DNA from: Eutypella sp. D-1
Lineage: Eukaryota > Ascomycota > Sordariomycetes > Xylariales > Diatrypaceae
Assembly: GCA_023313575.1 (NCBI GenBank)
Contig: JAJTTP010000006.1
Span: 434,001 to 498,000 of the forward strand
Reading direction: 5' to 3'
Length of the DNA: 64,000 bases
The notes beneath the pieces are model-generated. The model did not search any database. It saw only the letters and a list, made by a program, of their open reading frames with translations, and was not told where the DNA came from. This document shows positions 24,291 through 36,644 of the stretch, in pieces. A program made the translations under genes and the position numbers. Each line of letters opens with the position of its first letter. The first letter of the stretch is position 1.

Positions 24291-25242
24291 CTACTATTAT
24301 CATTAGGGGAAGGGGGATCTTTCCAACCCCATATGCTTTAAGCGCATCTGACAATTAGAGAGTTATCTTAGCACCTCGTATCTCCCGGAGAGCTCTCGGT
24401 ACTCGCCGCTGATGCGGTACTATACAAACCAATCCGCCGATGAGGCAGACCGGTCTCCGGATATACTAGAATATGTTGCAGTGAATTCCACGGAGAGGAG
24501 TGGCAGCTTCTCTATACCATCGTAAGGGCGGATGCCTGGGCCTGCGTGACTGGGTAGGCGGCGACGGGCAAGCAGTCCCCCAGGTATGTCGATGGTATAT
24601 GAATAAGCTTAAAGATAGATGATGGTTTTGTGCAAGGGGCAGACCGACGAGCTCTAAGGGCCCAAGACGTACATAGATTCCCAACATTACTACGCCGCTT
24701 GGGGAACGTGAACGGCCGCAATGGGTTCAGAATACCGAGGAATGTATACTGTAGTAGCCTCATATTGACACCTACGCAATACCAACCTTAGGGGCCCGGT
24801 CATTGTAGAGCACGTAGAGGCACATATAATGATCGGGTTGGGTTGCCTCGGGAATTCTGTAGCCTATGCCAGAGCCGTGCGATCTCGTTACGTGTTCATG
24901 GTCCCAAGCTTGATGATAGCACGAGCTTATTCTGGTCTGAAAACCACGATAGATTTCATCTTTCATCTATCTAGTCTACTTTTTGTTTTATTTTTTTGTT
25001 CACTGTACTTATGGTCGTGAACTCCTATCTGGCAGGACTCAGGTGCCAAATAGGTTCCATCACAGCCTGACCTGGACAATCGCTGAGCTATAATAACAGC
25101 CCCTTTTTTGGCCCTCCATTTGCTTCCAAAGTCATGTATATTTCGTCCCTCTCTTCCCCATTGGTATCGATCAGTACAGCCATCGCAAGATTCCTATCAA
25201 ATTTGAGTCGTCCGATTCAACAGGTCTAGTTCACTAGCTTGG

Positions 25243-28200
25243 CTAACCCATGTACAGAGCCAACGCCTGTCTCCCTTGGTCGTCGAGTCGCTCTTGTACG
25301 TAGTTGACAATGGTGCCGCCGCTGCGCTGGTTGGCTTCCGTGAGGTACTGACGGACCCACTGGGACAAGTCCTGAATCTCGGGAAACTCATCACGGCCCT
25401 GCTGGCGCTTACAGGTGCTAAGAGGCGTGAAGCCTAAGCCGAAACCAATGTCATCGACATCAGCTACGTTTACGATCTCATCACCCGCCCCCAGTGTTAC
25501 TTTGGGCGCGTTTGCCAGCATCTTCAACATCGCTTCGCACGTGAACCGCCAACCCTTCACGTACCGCTGCGCAAATGCCGTACTCTCCGTCAGTGTCTTA
25601 GCGAAAGAGATCACAGCCAGGCGTCGATCGTTTGCCACTAGCTCATCAGACGTCGGTAGGATAACATTTAAGTAGACGGGAGTGAAAATGTTGGCTTGAA
25701 TCGAGTCTGCTTGGGCGATGAAGTAATCGGCTCCCAGACCGGCCTCAACACGGGCGGATACAAGGTGGTAGAATCGTACGAATCGCAATTTGTACGAATC
25801 CGTCACGTTGTTCTGGAGTTTCGTGAAGAGAAGGTTGAGAATCGTGACAAAGTACTTATCAAGGGCAGTTCTACAGGTAATGTTAGATGGACCCTTTGAT
25901 AACGTATAACGCGATAGCAGCGAGGGCTGGTCGAGCGCATGAAATAACGAGGATGAGTTGCTTCGGGGCAGTATCAGGCGGACTTACCGGTCAATCGACT
26001 TTACAATCGATTCAAGCAGCTCGAACGCGCTGGATTCAGATTTCTTGCCGCTTATAAGCCTCTGGAAGATGCCCAAAATAGGTTCCAGCTGGTTCTCGGC
26101 AACAATCGACTGGGAGGCTCTGGGTATGATGGCAGCAAGCAATCGCGTCAGAGCTGGTACATTGCCCCTGGTCTCCCATAAGGTGGGCAGCAACAACGGC
26201 GGAACAAGGGCTTGGTAATGATTGGGTAATGGCCCAGATGGCTTGGCCTCTAACAGCTTCGCAAAGAGCTGAAACACATAAGACATGAACTCTACACGTT
26301 CGTTAGGCACTGTAGCGCACACAAGCGTGGCAATGGTATCTTACCGCTGACTTCCTCGGTTAAGATGAGGTTGAAAGGCTCCCAAAGACGGTCCTCCAAT
26401 TTTGAAGTGCCCTCGGGTGAACCGCAACTATCAAAGTTAGCCTCACCACTACCATAGAAAACAGGATAGGTTTTGAATAGACTTACCTCACAATGGCCCC
26501 CAGTGCTTCAAAATGGTAGTAGTAAAAGCGGGGATTGCTGGGGTTCTGTTTGATGATATTCGTGATACCGACAAGATGATCCAACACCATATCAACGAAC
26601 CCAAGGACGCCCGTCTTGATTACGATGAGAACGCGCATGATGCAGCGCATCAGATACTCGTTTTCCTGCATCTTCGCAACGTTGCTCTCCTTCTCGACCA
26701 GCTTGAAGAGATGGCCCAGAAGATCTTTGGCGAAGGGTTCAATATCAGCCCTGTCAAAGACACGCACACCCGAGTCATCCGTGAGATACAACAATCTCTC
26801 CACCGCGATTGATGCATACGTATAGACCACGTAGTTGGACGATGCCAGATTTTGGATGAGAGGCTGGAAGGCACCTTGCCATTGCTCCTTGGTAAGCTGA
26901 CTCCGGAATGTATAGAGGTACTTGATCGCGTCGACTTTGGCGATGGGCTCGACGCCACCATCTGTGACCAAGTCGCTCGCAACGTGTTGCTGGAAGAACT
27001 CGACAACATTGACTAATGGATTGACCGTCTTGACGCCATGTCCCGCCGTCACCGCACCCTTGGCGGCAATCGACAAGAATAACGAAATAGCAGTATCCTT
27101 GTCTTTCCAATTCGTCTTGCCCTGCTCAAGATAGTGGTTGATGTACTTGCCCGCAACACGGGTGACCAACTCCTCAAATCGCTCCTGAAGCTTCCGTAGG
27201 AAATCTGTCGCAGCCCGTCGGCGGGAATCCGTATCAGATCCTTCCAAATCGCGCCGGATATACTCAATTGGTTCATCCTCGAACAATTCCAAGTCCGATT
27301 CTCTGAGGGCAACATTAGGTAGCACAACTTTCTCGACCACCTGGCTGAGGACAGCTTCGTTCTCGAAAGCGGTGGCATGCTGTATGGTACCGGCGATAGC
27401 GGTCAGAAAGTGAAGTGCCCGGCTGACGAGATTGTCGTATTTGGTCTCTGGTCCTATTGAAGATAGCAGATTCCAGGCACTGGAAATGAAAACCTGGGTA
27501 TACCGGCTGAAATCATCATCGAACTTTGTGACATAAAGTTCGAGAACATCACAAATGTCAGCCTTGACAACCTCAATAATGCCGGCTTCAGAATCATCAT
27601 CCGTTGCTAGTAGCGGGTTGTCGTAGGTTAGGTACTTGTGGAAGAGTGTCGAGATTTGTTCGAGGTTGCTCTCGAACTGAGGAGGCATATCTTGACAAGA
27701 CAAGTCGAAGAAGACTTTGACTAGGAGGCTTAAAGTGTCAAAGTAGCCCTTCAGCGCGTCCTTGTTGGTGGCATTGGCTTGGATCTGTTGGTCTGTGGCC
27801 TGGAATTCCAAGTCTGTTAGATAATGCTGACTCCGTCTCATCTGGGAAGGGCGGTGGAGGGGCAAGCTTCAAAACGTACAAACAAGAGTTTGAGGAAGGG
27901 CACGGCAAATGTGCTTAAGACGTGGTTGATCTCGGTGAATAGTTCGTCGGAGCGAAACAGCGGGCGCCATCTGACGAATATGGAATGCGCCACTTCTAAC
28001 ACACCATTATTGACCTTGGAATTATCGGGGGTAAGTCTGGAGACAAGGTCGGGTACGAGAGTGTCCCAGCGTTCCCAGAAGTCCGAGTCGGCGATGATGC
28101 TGATGGCTTCGCCAAGCTGTGTCTGGATACTAGCGGGACAGAGGATCATGAGCCCAATAAGCTCCTGTTTTATTGTGTTGACCTCGTCGGCTGGGAGCTT

Positions 28201-28652
28201 GTAGTTTCCGTCCTCGTCCTGTAATTACGAAAGTATCACATGTTAGTAACAAAAGAGCGTCGAAATCGTATATAGACCTGAGGTGGAGGGATGGGTGTGT
28301 GTATTTGTGTGTGCGTGACCTAGTTGCAACATACCACATAGTTGTGTCTGATGAAGTTCTTGAAGGCAAGTGCTGCTGCGAGGCGAATCTTGGGCTGAAC
28401 GGAGTCGGATTCGGCAGCGACAATTTTGAGAAGCTGTAGAGAGTATTGCGGCTTCTTCTCTTCGAGCTTGAGGGCAGCCTCAGCTATACTTGAGTTAGCA
28501 TATGATACTACCTAAGTACATAACATGTGCTGTGACGAATGCTGTGACAAATGCTGTGATATATGAAGTATTGCCTAGTTACCTTTCTTGTGCTGGGTGT
28601 AATCAAGTGTTGCTTCCAATAGCTGGGCTACCTGGCCCAGATCGGAAGCCAT
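25243..28652 (-). CDS. cse1: Cse1/CAS exportin for importin-alpha (exportin-2)
   Basis: Seven exons on the minus strand: 28652-28583, 28483-28335, 28218-27880, 27799-26487, 26427-26345, 26291-25988 and 25870-25243, total 961 residues with all phases consistent; the yeast protein has about the same length. The N-terminus starts MASDLGQVAQLLEATLD and runs into the importin-beta-type region (KIRLAAALAFKNFIRHNYV). Then come characteristic segments such as GLMILCPASIQTQLGEAISIIA, DFWERWDTLVPDL, FDLSCQDMPPQFE, YASIAVERLL, NPRFYYYHFEALGAIV and LWETRGNVPALTRLL. It is a HEAT-repeat karyopherin that binds RanGTP and returns importin-alpha to the cytoplasm after cargo release. Introns carry CTAAC branch points. 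Intron 5 has two acceptors that keep frame (26310 and 26292); I chose the 53-base form because the other intron would be only 35 bases. The gene shares a 2.4-kb divergent upstream region with tsc2. Confidence 0.95.
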
Positions 28653-31037
28653 GATCGCTCGTTTATCTGATTTGTGTTGGGTTGATTTGCTTGTTTATCC
28701 GTTCGTTCGTTCGTATGCTACGTCAAAATGAAGATTTTTTTAAATGTCAGAGTAGTACGGAAATGGGATGGGTATCCTTGTCTTGTATGCAGATTGATAT
28801 ATGAAGTCCCGACTTGCAAGTGGGAGAGTAGGTTATATCATACCTCAGGTAGTAGTAGCCCGGTAGGTATGTCTTGAAGATTTGAGAAGATGTGAATGGG
28901 GGATGGTTGAATGAGGTGAATGGATTGGATGGACTGGATATGTGAATAGCTCAGGGAGTATGTAGCTCCCCCACCCTGACTTTCTGCTTCGAAAATGGTA
29001 GACAACAGTTTTTTATTGACTTATCGGTATGCTAAACTGGTGTTCCGCCGACGAGGCAACGGCTACCTATGTAGGCTAAGTACCTAACATACCTGTCCAT
29101 AAGTACCTATACTGCGGGGGAGTTTTGCAGGTTAATTGCCTTAAGCTAGGTGCCAAGAAGAGGGATAAACTGATTACCTAACCCGAACTTCTCTCGAGCA
29201 CCGCACCTCAAAATCCCTAGGCCAAATCCCAGCCCTGGATAAGCCCAGATAAGTACCTGCGCACGTCACTGTGGGTACCTGTACGTTAATCTTGACTGCT
29301 ACCACCTGGGGTACTTATGGTAGTATGTCAGGCTGTTATGTACTTAAGTACCCAGATGCTAGGTACATATGTAACTTAGGCAGGTAAAGTCCAGGGAGCT
29401 TCAGGGCTGAGTGTCGATATACCTAGCATTCATGTTATTGGTTCAAAGAGCGGAAGAGTGATGTTGCCGACCTGCACGAGGTTCAAAAGGGTACCAGCTG
29501 CATTACACATCGACCTCGGGACCTCAACTGACTACAGTTTTCAAAGGTGAGGTTTATTTAATCTGTCAAATTTAATCAAGTCCTAGACCCGATTCTAAGA
29601 CAACTTAGAAACTATTCAGTTTCCCCCATTTACCTCGTGCATATAAGGTACAAGTGCCACCACCTGGATACTTAGGTATTTCAACTACAGGTACCTACTT
29701 AGGTACTGTGACCAGCATTGCTGCTAAAGGGTGCTAAGATACAACTAGGCTACCTACCTAAGTACCTAGAGAGGTACCTAGCAGATAACCTCCAACACCC
29801 TATCTCATCTGTACCTACTTCGTACTGGTCCGGTGCAGGTGGTCTGCTGCCCAGGTTGTGTCTACACTACCTAGGTACCTAAAGTACATATGAATAGCTT
29901 GGCATGCTTGACTCAACCTTTACTTACCTTCTTGTCCATCTGCAATTGTTCCTTTTTCTATCTCATCCCATCATCACCCATCAAATGAGCCAACTTATAT
30001 CCAGCTTGTGAACTTCCATCCAATTCAGGCTTCTTCATTTTCTGGAACCTTTATATCATAGCTTTCATTCCTCAAATGTGCTGCTATATGCACTTGTTCT
30101 GTAGAAACCACCCCACCGCCGCCGTCGTCGTTATCAGAAAGCGAGGTTCAACAAAAGTTGCGTTAGCAGCAGAAACCACGTACAGGCATTGGTTAAGCCG
30201 ATAGAGGCCGTGGCCGTTTCTTAGTTGTGCTAGGCTTCCCAGAGAAAGAGAAACGTGGTAGCAAAAAGAAGAAGAAGAAAAATTAATACCTCCTATCATA
30301 TCATATATTTTTTTATTCCATATTGCATATACATATCGTATCGACTTGGCCCGAATATCGAATATCGAAAATCGAATCAGCAATTAGCGCTGCAAACCAT
30401 AAAGACGTCGGGATTCAGGACAGCCAACCATCGCACTTCTCTGTCATTCCCCTTCTTTTTGGTCCTACCCTCACCTTCAGAGTGTCTCAACGTTATTGTG
30501 CTAGGTGTCTGGCTGTGTACACTGTTTTGTACTTGGGCTCCAGGCCTCTACCCTGCGCAACAACGGCTTCTTGCACCGGCAGGGCTAGATGCGAGCCTGA
30601 TACATGCAAGCAAATGTTCTGCTGTGGTATATCGCCATCGCCATAGTTACGCCCGGGTGTGACTTTTCCCCTATGCAAGTCACAGTTTGCTCGTACGTTT
30701 ACACCCCCCCCCCATTCTCAACTTTTGACTATGGTCCTATGTAAAATCCTGATTATTCCTTTTTTTTTGAACTTTCTATTTTTAAATCTGTCGTCTGCTA
30801 TTCAATTTTCTTGTTTGGGCCGTGCAAGAATTTTCTTTTGTTTTTTTCGGTTGGTCCAACCAATACATCATGTGGAATACCTTATTCTCTACGACCAAAT
30901 GCACTATACACTCTAGTATAGATGAACATTGATGTACTTCCGCCAGCTTCCTGCGAATCGTCGTTTACAGGCCATATGGTCCTACTTTCTTTAATCATTA
31001 CTTTATCTTCTACTTCTTCAAGCCCATCGCTAACTTC
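28653..31037. promoter_or_regulatory. Divergent intergenic region between cse1 and tsc2
   Basis: The two genes point away from each other, so both promoters lie here. It contains no convincing coding frame. A (CGTT)n tract lies at about 28702-28714, just upstream of cse1. The densest TACCTA/TAGGTA palindromes of the window occupy about 29040-29900. On the tsc2 side a C10 run lies at about 30703-30712, and pyrimidine-rich sequence with several ATGs occupies about 30650-31030. Confidence 0.55.
29040..29900. repeat. Long TACCTA/TAGGTA palindrome-rich region
   Basis: Many copies of ACCTAGGTACCT-like words: around 29064-29113 (CTACCTATGTAGGC...AAGTACCTAT), 29267-29400 and especially 29670-29885 (ACTTAGGTATTTC, CTACTTAGGTACTG, CTACCTACCTAAGTACCTAGAG, CTACCTAGGTACCTAAAG). 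Words occur in both orientations with no fixed period, so this is not a simple tandem repeat. It sits midway between cse1 and tsc2. Confidence 0.6.
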
Positions 31038-31050
31038 ATGTGGCGTTTAG
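30922..31050 (+). promoter_or_regulatory. Possible upstream ORF overlapping the first tsc2 ATG
   Basis: An ATG at 30922 opens a 42-codon frame that ends with TAG at 31048-31050, overlapping the first tsc2 ATG (31038) in another frame. If present in the mRNA it would block use of 31038 by simple scanning and favour reinitiation at the next in-frame ATG (31092). The transcription start is unknown. Confidence 0.35.
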
Positions 31051-34000
31051 TGTCCCTCGGCCAAAGGGTCGGTGAAGGGCAAGAAAAAGTCATGTCTCCG
31101 TCGCGGGGTGGAGACAAATCCCATTTACACCAGGACTCGAGCTCGAGGAGCACTGGAGGTAGTGGCAGTGGGGGAGGCGGAGGCGGAGGCGGAGGAGGCC
31201 TCACTAACATCTTTAAGGGTCTTGCCGGTGCTGCCAAGCTCTCTAAATCTCCTGCCATCTCGCTACAGTCCAGCGCCTCCATTAGTGCCCAGATCGCACA
31301 ACGTCTCAGTTCCTCGCCGACCGCTGCCCAAGGTTTACCACAACACTACGCGGAGGCGTTTGAACAGTTGAAGAATGGTTCACAAAGCGATCGCGTCGCT
31401 GCAGCCCATGCTCTACGTCACATTGTAGCGGACTACCCTCTGAACCCTGTATGATTCGCACTCCATGTTGGGATTTACTCGTACTTTGCTAGTAGCCATG
31501 CTAATGTATCGTGCCTCAGGTACTCGAGATATGGTATGCTGCCAAAGACCTGATCGAGCCAACAAATGTCTCAACCACTCGCCTTGCCGGGTGGCAGCTT
31601 CTCACAGAATGTGTAAAGCACTCCTCATCGACCGATCTCGAGCGTTTGGATTACTTTCAGACAATTTCCGCATCAGCAAACCCCGAAGATTTCCATCTAC
31701 AGCTCGCTGCTCTGGAGGATCTGACAAACCAGGGACGAAATCTGTCTGGCTTCTCTTATGCAGTGTTTCCGTTGTTAACTAGGTGGCTCAAGTCCAAATT
31801 CCACGCAGTAAAGGCCGCGAGAAGGAAACAAGGATCGCGTCCACAAGGGAAGGCTGTCGCGAGCGGGGAAGACCGGGACTTCGCCCAGCTCTTCACGTTC
31901 GTCACGAGCGTGATCAAATTCAACTTCAATGTCGCAGACGAGACCGCCTCGCAGGCTCTGATAGATGCCTTGCTCGATATCTGCTTGAAAACTAGCGTGG
32001 AAGAGGATCTCCGGGCTTGCATTGGCGTACTGGAAGCTATCGTGACCTTCGGTTCCATACCATCCGGTAAACTCAAGCGCTGTGTCCATGTCCTTAGTTC
32101 GATTTATTACATGGTCTCTGCGCTACAGAAGGATGCCTGGCACACGTTCAGTATGCTCTGCCGGTCTCACAACGGCCAGGCTACTGTGAGACTACTACTC
32201 GAGGTCTTAAAGAACATTCCGAGCGATGCGGACAAAAAATCGGATATTATCCGTGAGGTCAGAGGTGCCATCTCGATCATCCAAAAACTCGTGTCGAAAA
32301 GCTCGGAAAAAGGCTACCCCATGGTGCCATACACGCTGCTGGTAGATGGTCTAGTCACCGTAGTCAGGACCACTTCGGCCCGGAAGGTCTATATCGATAT
32401 TCTTCGGCTGGCGAACGCGCTCTTCTGTGATCCTCACGGCAATATCAGTCCCATGTTGGATGACGAGGACTGGGATCCGTTACTTGATGTCGCTGCCGCG
32501 TGTAGTAAATCAGCATACGACCGACGCGAGTCTGGCGCCCCTGAAGATCCTGCGGCCAAAGAAAGATCTGCCGAGGCGGCGAAATTAATCTCTCGAATCG
32601 AGGAAATCCTCGTTGAACAATCCAACACTCTGCTCCAGAGACACGACTGCATCTTCTTCTTCGCCAAGGTACACGACGAACTTCCCGATTCAGCAGCCAT
32701 CCTGGTCCTCAAGTACGCCAAAGAATCTAGGTCTTGTTTTCCTTCGGATCCGGATTGGGAATCGAACCTGGATCTGATCCTGGATGCATTTTTCGCGAAT
32801 AAGAATCGGTCGACGGAGGTCCGCATTATGGCACTACAGATCATCACTGAAGTCTACGATATGGTTGAGCTCATGAATGACCATATCGAAACCGGTTTCG
32901 TCCCCAGTTTAATGAAACGGCTCCTTTCGAACGTAGAAGAGGAGACGGATGTTCTACTACTCAAAGAGCTCGTCTCATTCTCTGCTGCTATCGCCAGCAC
33001 TGAAGATTTGCCGTTGTTCAACTACGTGGTCGACACGCTTTGCAAAATTGTGGGCAGCGATAATCTACAGTCGCCCGTCTCGTCCTCGCTTTCACAAACT
33101 CCTGAGCCCCGGGTACCTCTCGAAGGTGCGAAGAATGCAGCCAAGGAAACGCCATCAAATGTTGTAACAAGGGGTTTCGTTCAGATGTTTATGCATGTGA
33201 TGAACCACAACGCCGCCAAGGCGACTCGCTTGTTTTACTTGCTGGTGTCCATAGTCAAGTCCAACAGGAACGAAACAGATGCGCGCCTTACTGCCATGAA
33301 ACTACTCTTTCGTCTCAGGGCTGATTGGATCAATCGGATCTTCCTTGTCATGGATACCGACTCGTCCAATATTGCTTCCGTAATCCTGCGCACTGAAGCT
33401 TCGCGTGCGCAAAAGATTGCCGACGAAGCAGCCAGTTCTAGCCGGCTCTCGAGAGGTGAAGCAGGAAGCGCGACAAGGTCATCCCGCGGTGTATCGTTCA
33501 GCCAGGGCCAATCGCAAGACCGAGGACTCATCACGCGGTCGACGAGTAGCGCAAAAGTGACACCCACGAAAGATCATCTATGGTCGGCAGACGAACTGGA
33601 GCCACTACCAGAGGCTGTATCGCAAACAGCTAGTCCAGTTCTGCTCTCGTACGCTCGTGATGAAAATGATGATCCTCAGGCTGATGGTGTCTCCGATAAT
33701 ACCATACTAAATATTAACGTGTGGTTCGAAACGATCCTGCATTTACTTCAGCAGGGCTGCGAATGGGAGGTCTACAGCTTCGTATTGGTCTATCTCCCTT
33801 CACAGCTTAGTAATCATGGCGTGTTCAAGGGCTCGATAGAACAGTTGCAGACATTGAGACGGACTGTCTGTGAGCAGATAATGAAAAACAATTTCTACGA
33901 ACCCCCAGCCGCCTCCGAAATGCGTCGCACACATGTGGCTATCTGCTTATTCCACACTCTTACGATGATTATTAGTTACAATCAGCATTTTCAGAAACCG

Positions 34001-35962
34001 GAAGAAGACGAGATCGTCCGCGCTTTCGTGCAGGGCATAGCGTGGGAACGATGTGCGAAAACTTGCATCCATGCCCTTGCGATCTGTTGTCACGAATTGC
34101 CGATCTCCACGGGCAAGGTTCTGGTAACCATCTTACAAAAGATGGCCCAGATTATCACTCAGCCGCAAGTCGCCATGCATATTCTAGAGTTCCTGGCTTG
34201 CCTCTATCGCATTCCCGCTCTGTATGTAAACTTCAGAGAGGAAGAGTACCGCATTGTATTCGGAATCTGCTTTCGGTATGTTCAATACGTGAGGGACAAG
34301 AAGCAGCATCAGAGGATGAGCTACGCCAGCGATACAACGGGACCCCCACTGCCTCCAACCAATACTGCCGACAGTCTAGTGCGCCCAAATGCATCAGACG
34401 ACTTACCCCAATATGTTTACGCTCTTGCATTCCAAGTCATCACAAATTGGTTCCTGGCGCTGAAACTTCCGGATCGTGCGAACCAAGTCAGCTGGATAGC
34501 AAAAAATCTCTTCAGTGATGTGGATGGCTCCCAGTACTCGGACGACCAAGCCCAGATCACAATCGACTTCATGCAGAGGGCTACCTATGCGGACGTTGAT
34601 GAATCAGAGGCGGATCCCTATTTCACCTCCGATAGGTTCGGGGAGATTCTCAAGAAAAGATGGTTAATTGGAAATAGTATCGTGACAATTGAGCAGGCTA
34701 TCAGTACAGGATGGGCTCAGATTACCAAGCGCCATCCTTCTGGAACCTCGGCGTACATCATCCGCGAGAACTTCAGGCCAACGCCCGCTCATCAACGGAC
34801 GCCAGGAGATAATATGATGGAGGCCAACACGGTCTCTACCCACAGCGTACTCCCCAATCATTTACTCGTACTGCTACTAGCTTCGATGCCTCAAGCACCA
34901 GACCATGGGCGGCCCATACCTCTTCCTGATGACGAGGCCGTCGGCAGAGCAATCAGAATGTTCGACCACACCTCAACTGTTGATGGCCACAAAGTTGGTG
35001 TGATCTATCTAGGAGAAGGTCAGACAGAGGAGAGTGAGATACTTGCCAATGAATCCGGGAGTGGCGATTATATCGAGTTTATCAACGGCCTCGGCACCTT
35101 AACAAGACTCAAGGGTGCTAAGTTCAATACGCAAGGTCTCGACCGATCGTACGACACGGATGGCCAATACACGTACTGCTGGAGAGACCGTCTAACGGAA
35201 ATCGTCTTCCACGTAACCACTCAGATGCCCACCAACCTTGATCATGACCGGCAGTGTACCATGAAGAAGCGACATATCGGCAATGACTTCGTCAATATAA
35301 TATTCAATGACTCCGGGTTACCTTTCAGGTTCGATACTTTCCCTTCGGACTTCAATTATGTCAACATTGTCATCACACCCGAATCGCGCGCTTCGTTTGT
35401 CGCTACTAGGCAGAGAACACCGAACGATGTCGATGGGCCGTTCTACAAAGTTCGAGTGCTGAGCAGGCCGGGTTTCCCGGAGATATCGCCCGCCGCTGAT
35501 ACGAAGATCATCAGCCTGAAGGCTCTGCCGGACTTCATCCGGCTCCTCGCCCTCAATGCATCAGTTTTCTGTCTCGTGTGGGCCAGTCGCGCAGGGGGTG
35601 AGTATATATCACCTTGGCGTAGCCGCCTCAGGGAGATTAATCGACTGCGGGAGAAGTACGGGCCGAAGTTTGGTTCGATTGGGGTGAACCCCTCGCCCCC
35701 AGGGACAGCGATGGGTCACGGGAGCACCTCAATAACTCCGGTTCCACCAGCAGCCGAGGCGGCAAGGCCTAGCAACGCTGTTCGGGACAGTTTTACCAGC
35801 CTAAGACGATCCTCTGTCGCCACTTTCTTCACGTCCACGAGCGAGCAGACTTCCCACCGCTCGTCAACGTTTTCCGCTGCAACTACGGAGAACACCGAAG
35901 CCCGGTCGACTGTCGGAGCCGAGTACTTGGTCGAGGGCGTAGACTTCTCAAGATGGGCGTGA
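31038..35962 (+). CDS. tsc2: Tuberin/TSC2-type GTPase-activating protein for Rheb
   Basis: Two exons, 31038-31448 and 31520-35962, give 1617 residues. The 71-base intron (donor GTATGA, acceptor CTCAG) joins ADYPLNP to VLEIWYAAKDL in phase. After a Gly-rich low-complexity start ((GGAGGC)n near 31167-31197) comes a long alpha-helical tuberin N-terminal region. A Ser-rich linker sits near 33080-33130 and another near 33420-33560. The C-terminal RapGAP domain runs roughly 1315-1485. It contains KKRHIGNDFVNIIFNDSG, in which Asn1392 matches the catalytic 'asparagine thumb' of this GAP family, then PFRFDTFPSDFNYVNIVI and DFIRLLALNASVFCLVWASR. TSC2 with TSC1 holds Rheb in the GDP form and restrains TORC1 and amino-acid uptake in fungi. 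MSPSRGG at 31092 is an alternative start, favoured if the overlapping upstream ORF is transcribed. The 42-base run of Gly codons may vary in length between strains. Confidence 0.95.
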
Positions 35963-36182
35963 GAAAATAACTCACGGCTTTCTTGGCCCGCAAGACTTGG
36001 GGTCTTGCTCTGGGGGAGGAAGATGATGAAATGACTGAGTATCATGTGAAAAATGACAAATTCTATGGAGGGGATTCTTGCTCTTTTTTTTTCCTGTGGT
36101 TGATTCCGGCGTCCAAAAAATGAACCAGAAACTAGGGCTGCGAGGCGTCTGGATAGAGAGATACCAATAACAGTTCTTGTCA

Positions 36183-36196
36183 ATCGATCGATCGAT
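36183..36196. repeat. (ATCG)n microsatellite
   Basis: ATCGATCGATCGAT, a perfect self-complementary tetranucleotide array in the 3' flank of tsc2. A related (CCGT)n run, CCGTCCGTCCGT, follows at about 36220-36231. Confidence 0.8.
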
Positions 36197-36616
36197 TCAC
36201 ATCCTGCACGTCGTCTTTTCCGTCCGTCCGTCCATCGATCGCCCTCTGTGGATTGACGCTTATACAGGCGGTGCTGGCTATGGCGGGAACTTGGGCATAT
36301 GTGGCCCCTGGAGTTACCTCAAAGAGGATACGAGCAGAGGAGATTCAAAAAAATAAAAAATAAAGGAGAGCGGGCGAAACGCATGGCGTGTATCAACCCA
36401 GAGACGGTGCGGGCGCGTGCGATGACGACGACGGTGTGAACGTGTATATGTATTACTGTATGCCACTATTACTTACTTATTTCTATATATATACGACCGG
36501 GTGGCTTGCCCGGGCCTCTCAACTCAGCTCAGCTCCACAGAGAAGGGGGAAAAGGAGGATCAGAATAGAACGAACCGGAACGAAGGGATGAGATCTATAC
36601 GTATACATGTATATAT

Positions 36617-36644
36617 GTGTGTGTGCGCGCGCGTGTGTGCGTGT
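36617..36644. repeat. Alternating purine-pyrimidine GT/GC tract
   Basis: GTGTGTGTGCGCGCGCGTGTGTGCGTGT: strictly alternating purine and pyrimidine for 28 bases, preceded by alternating TATAC/ATATAT sequence. Such DNA can adopt the left-handed Z form under supercoiling. Intergenic. Confidence 0.75.

Larger units (their letters stand above)
14391..25242. other. 10.8-kb gene-poor interval upstream of the PH-protein gene
   Basis: The largest gap. I read both strands and support no gene. Scattered fragments look faintly gene-like: an ATG at 16941 preceded by a leader-like stretch and followed at once by a possible GT donor, a 22-codon ATG frame at 17059-17127 rich in Thr codons, and a 33-codon minus-strand frame ending near 22599. 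None can be linked into a product. Microsatellites, homopolymers and a TACCTA cluster are listed separately. The last ~200 bases are the 3' flank of cse1. Confidence 0.5.
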
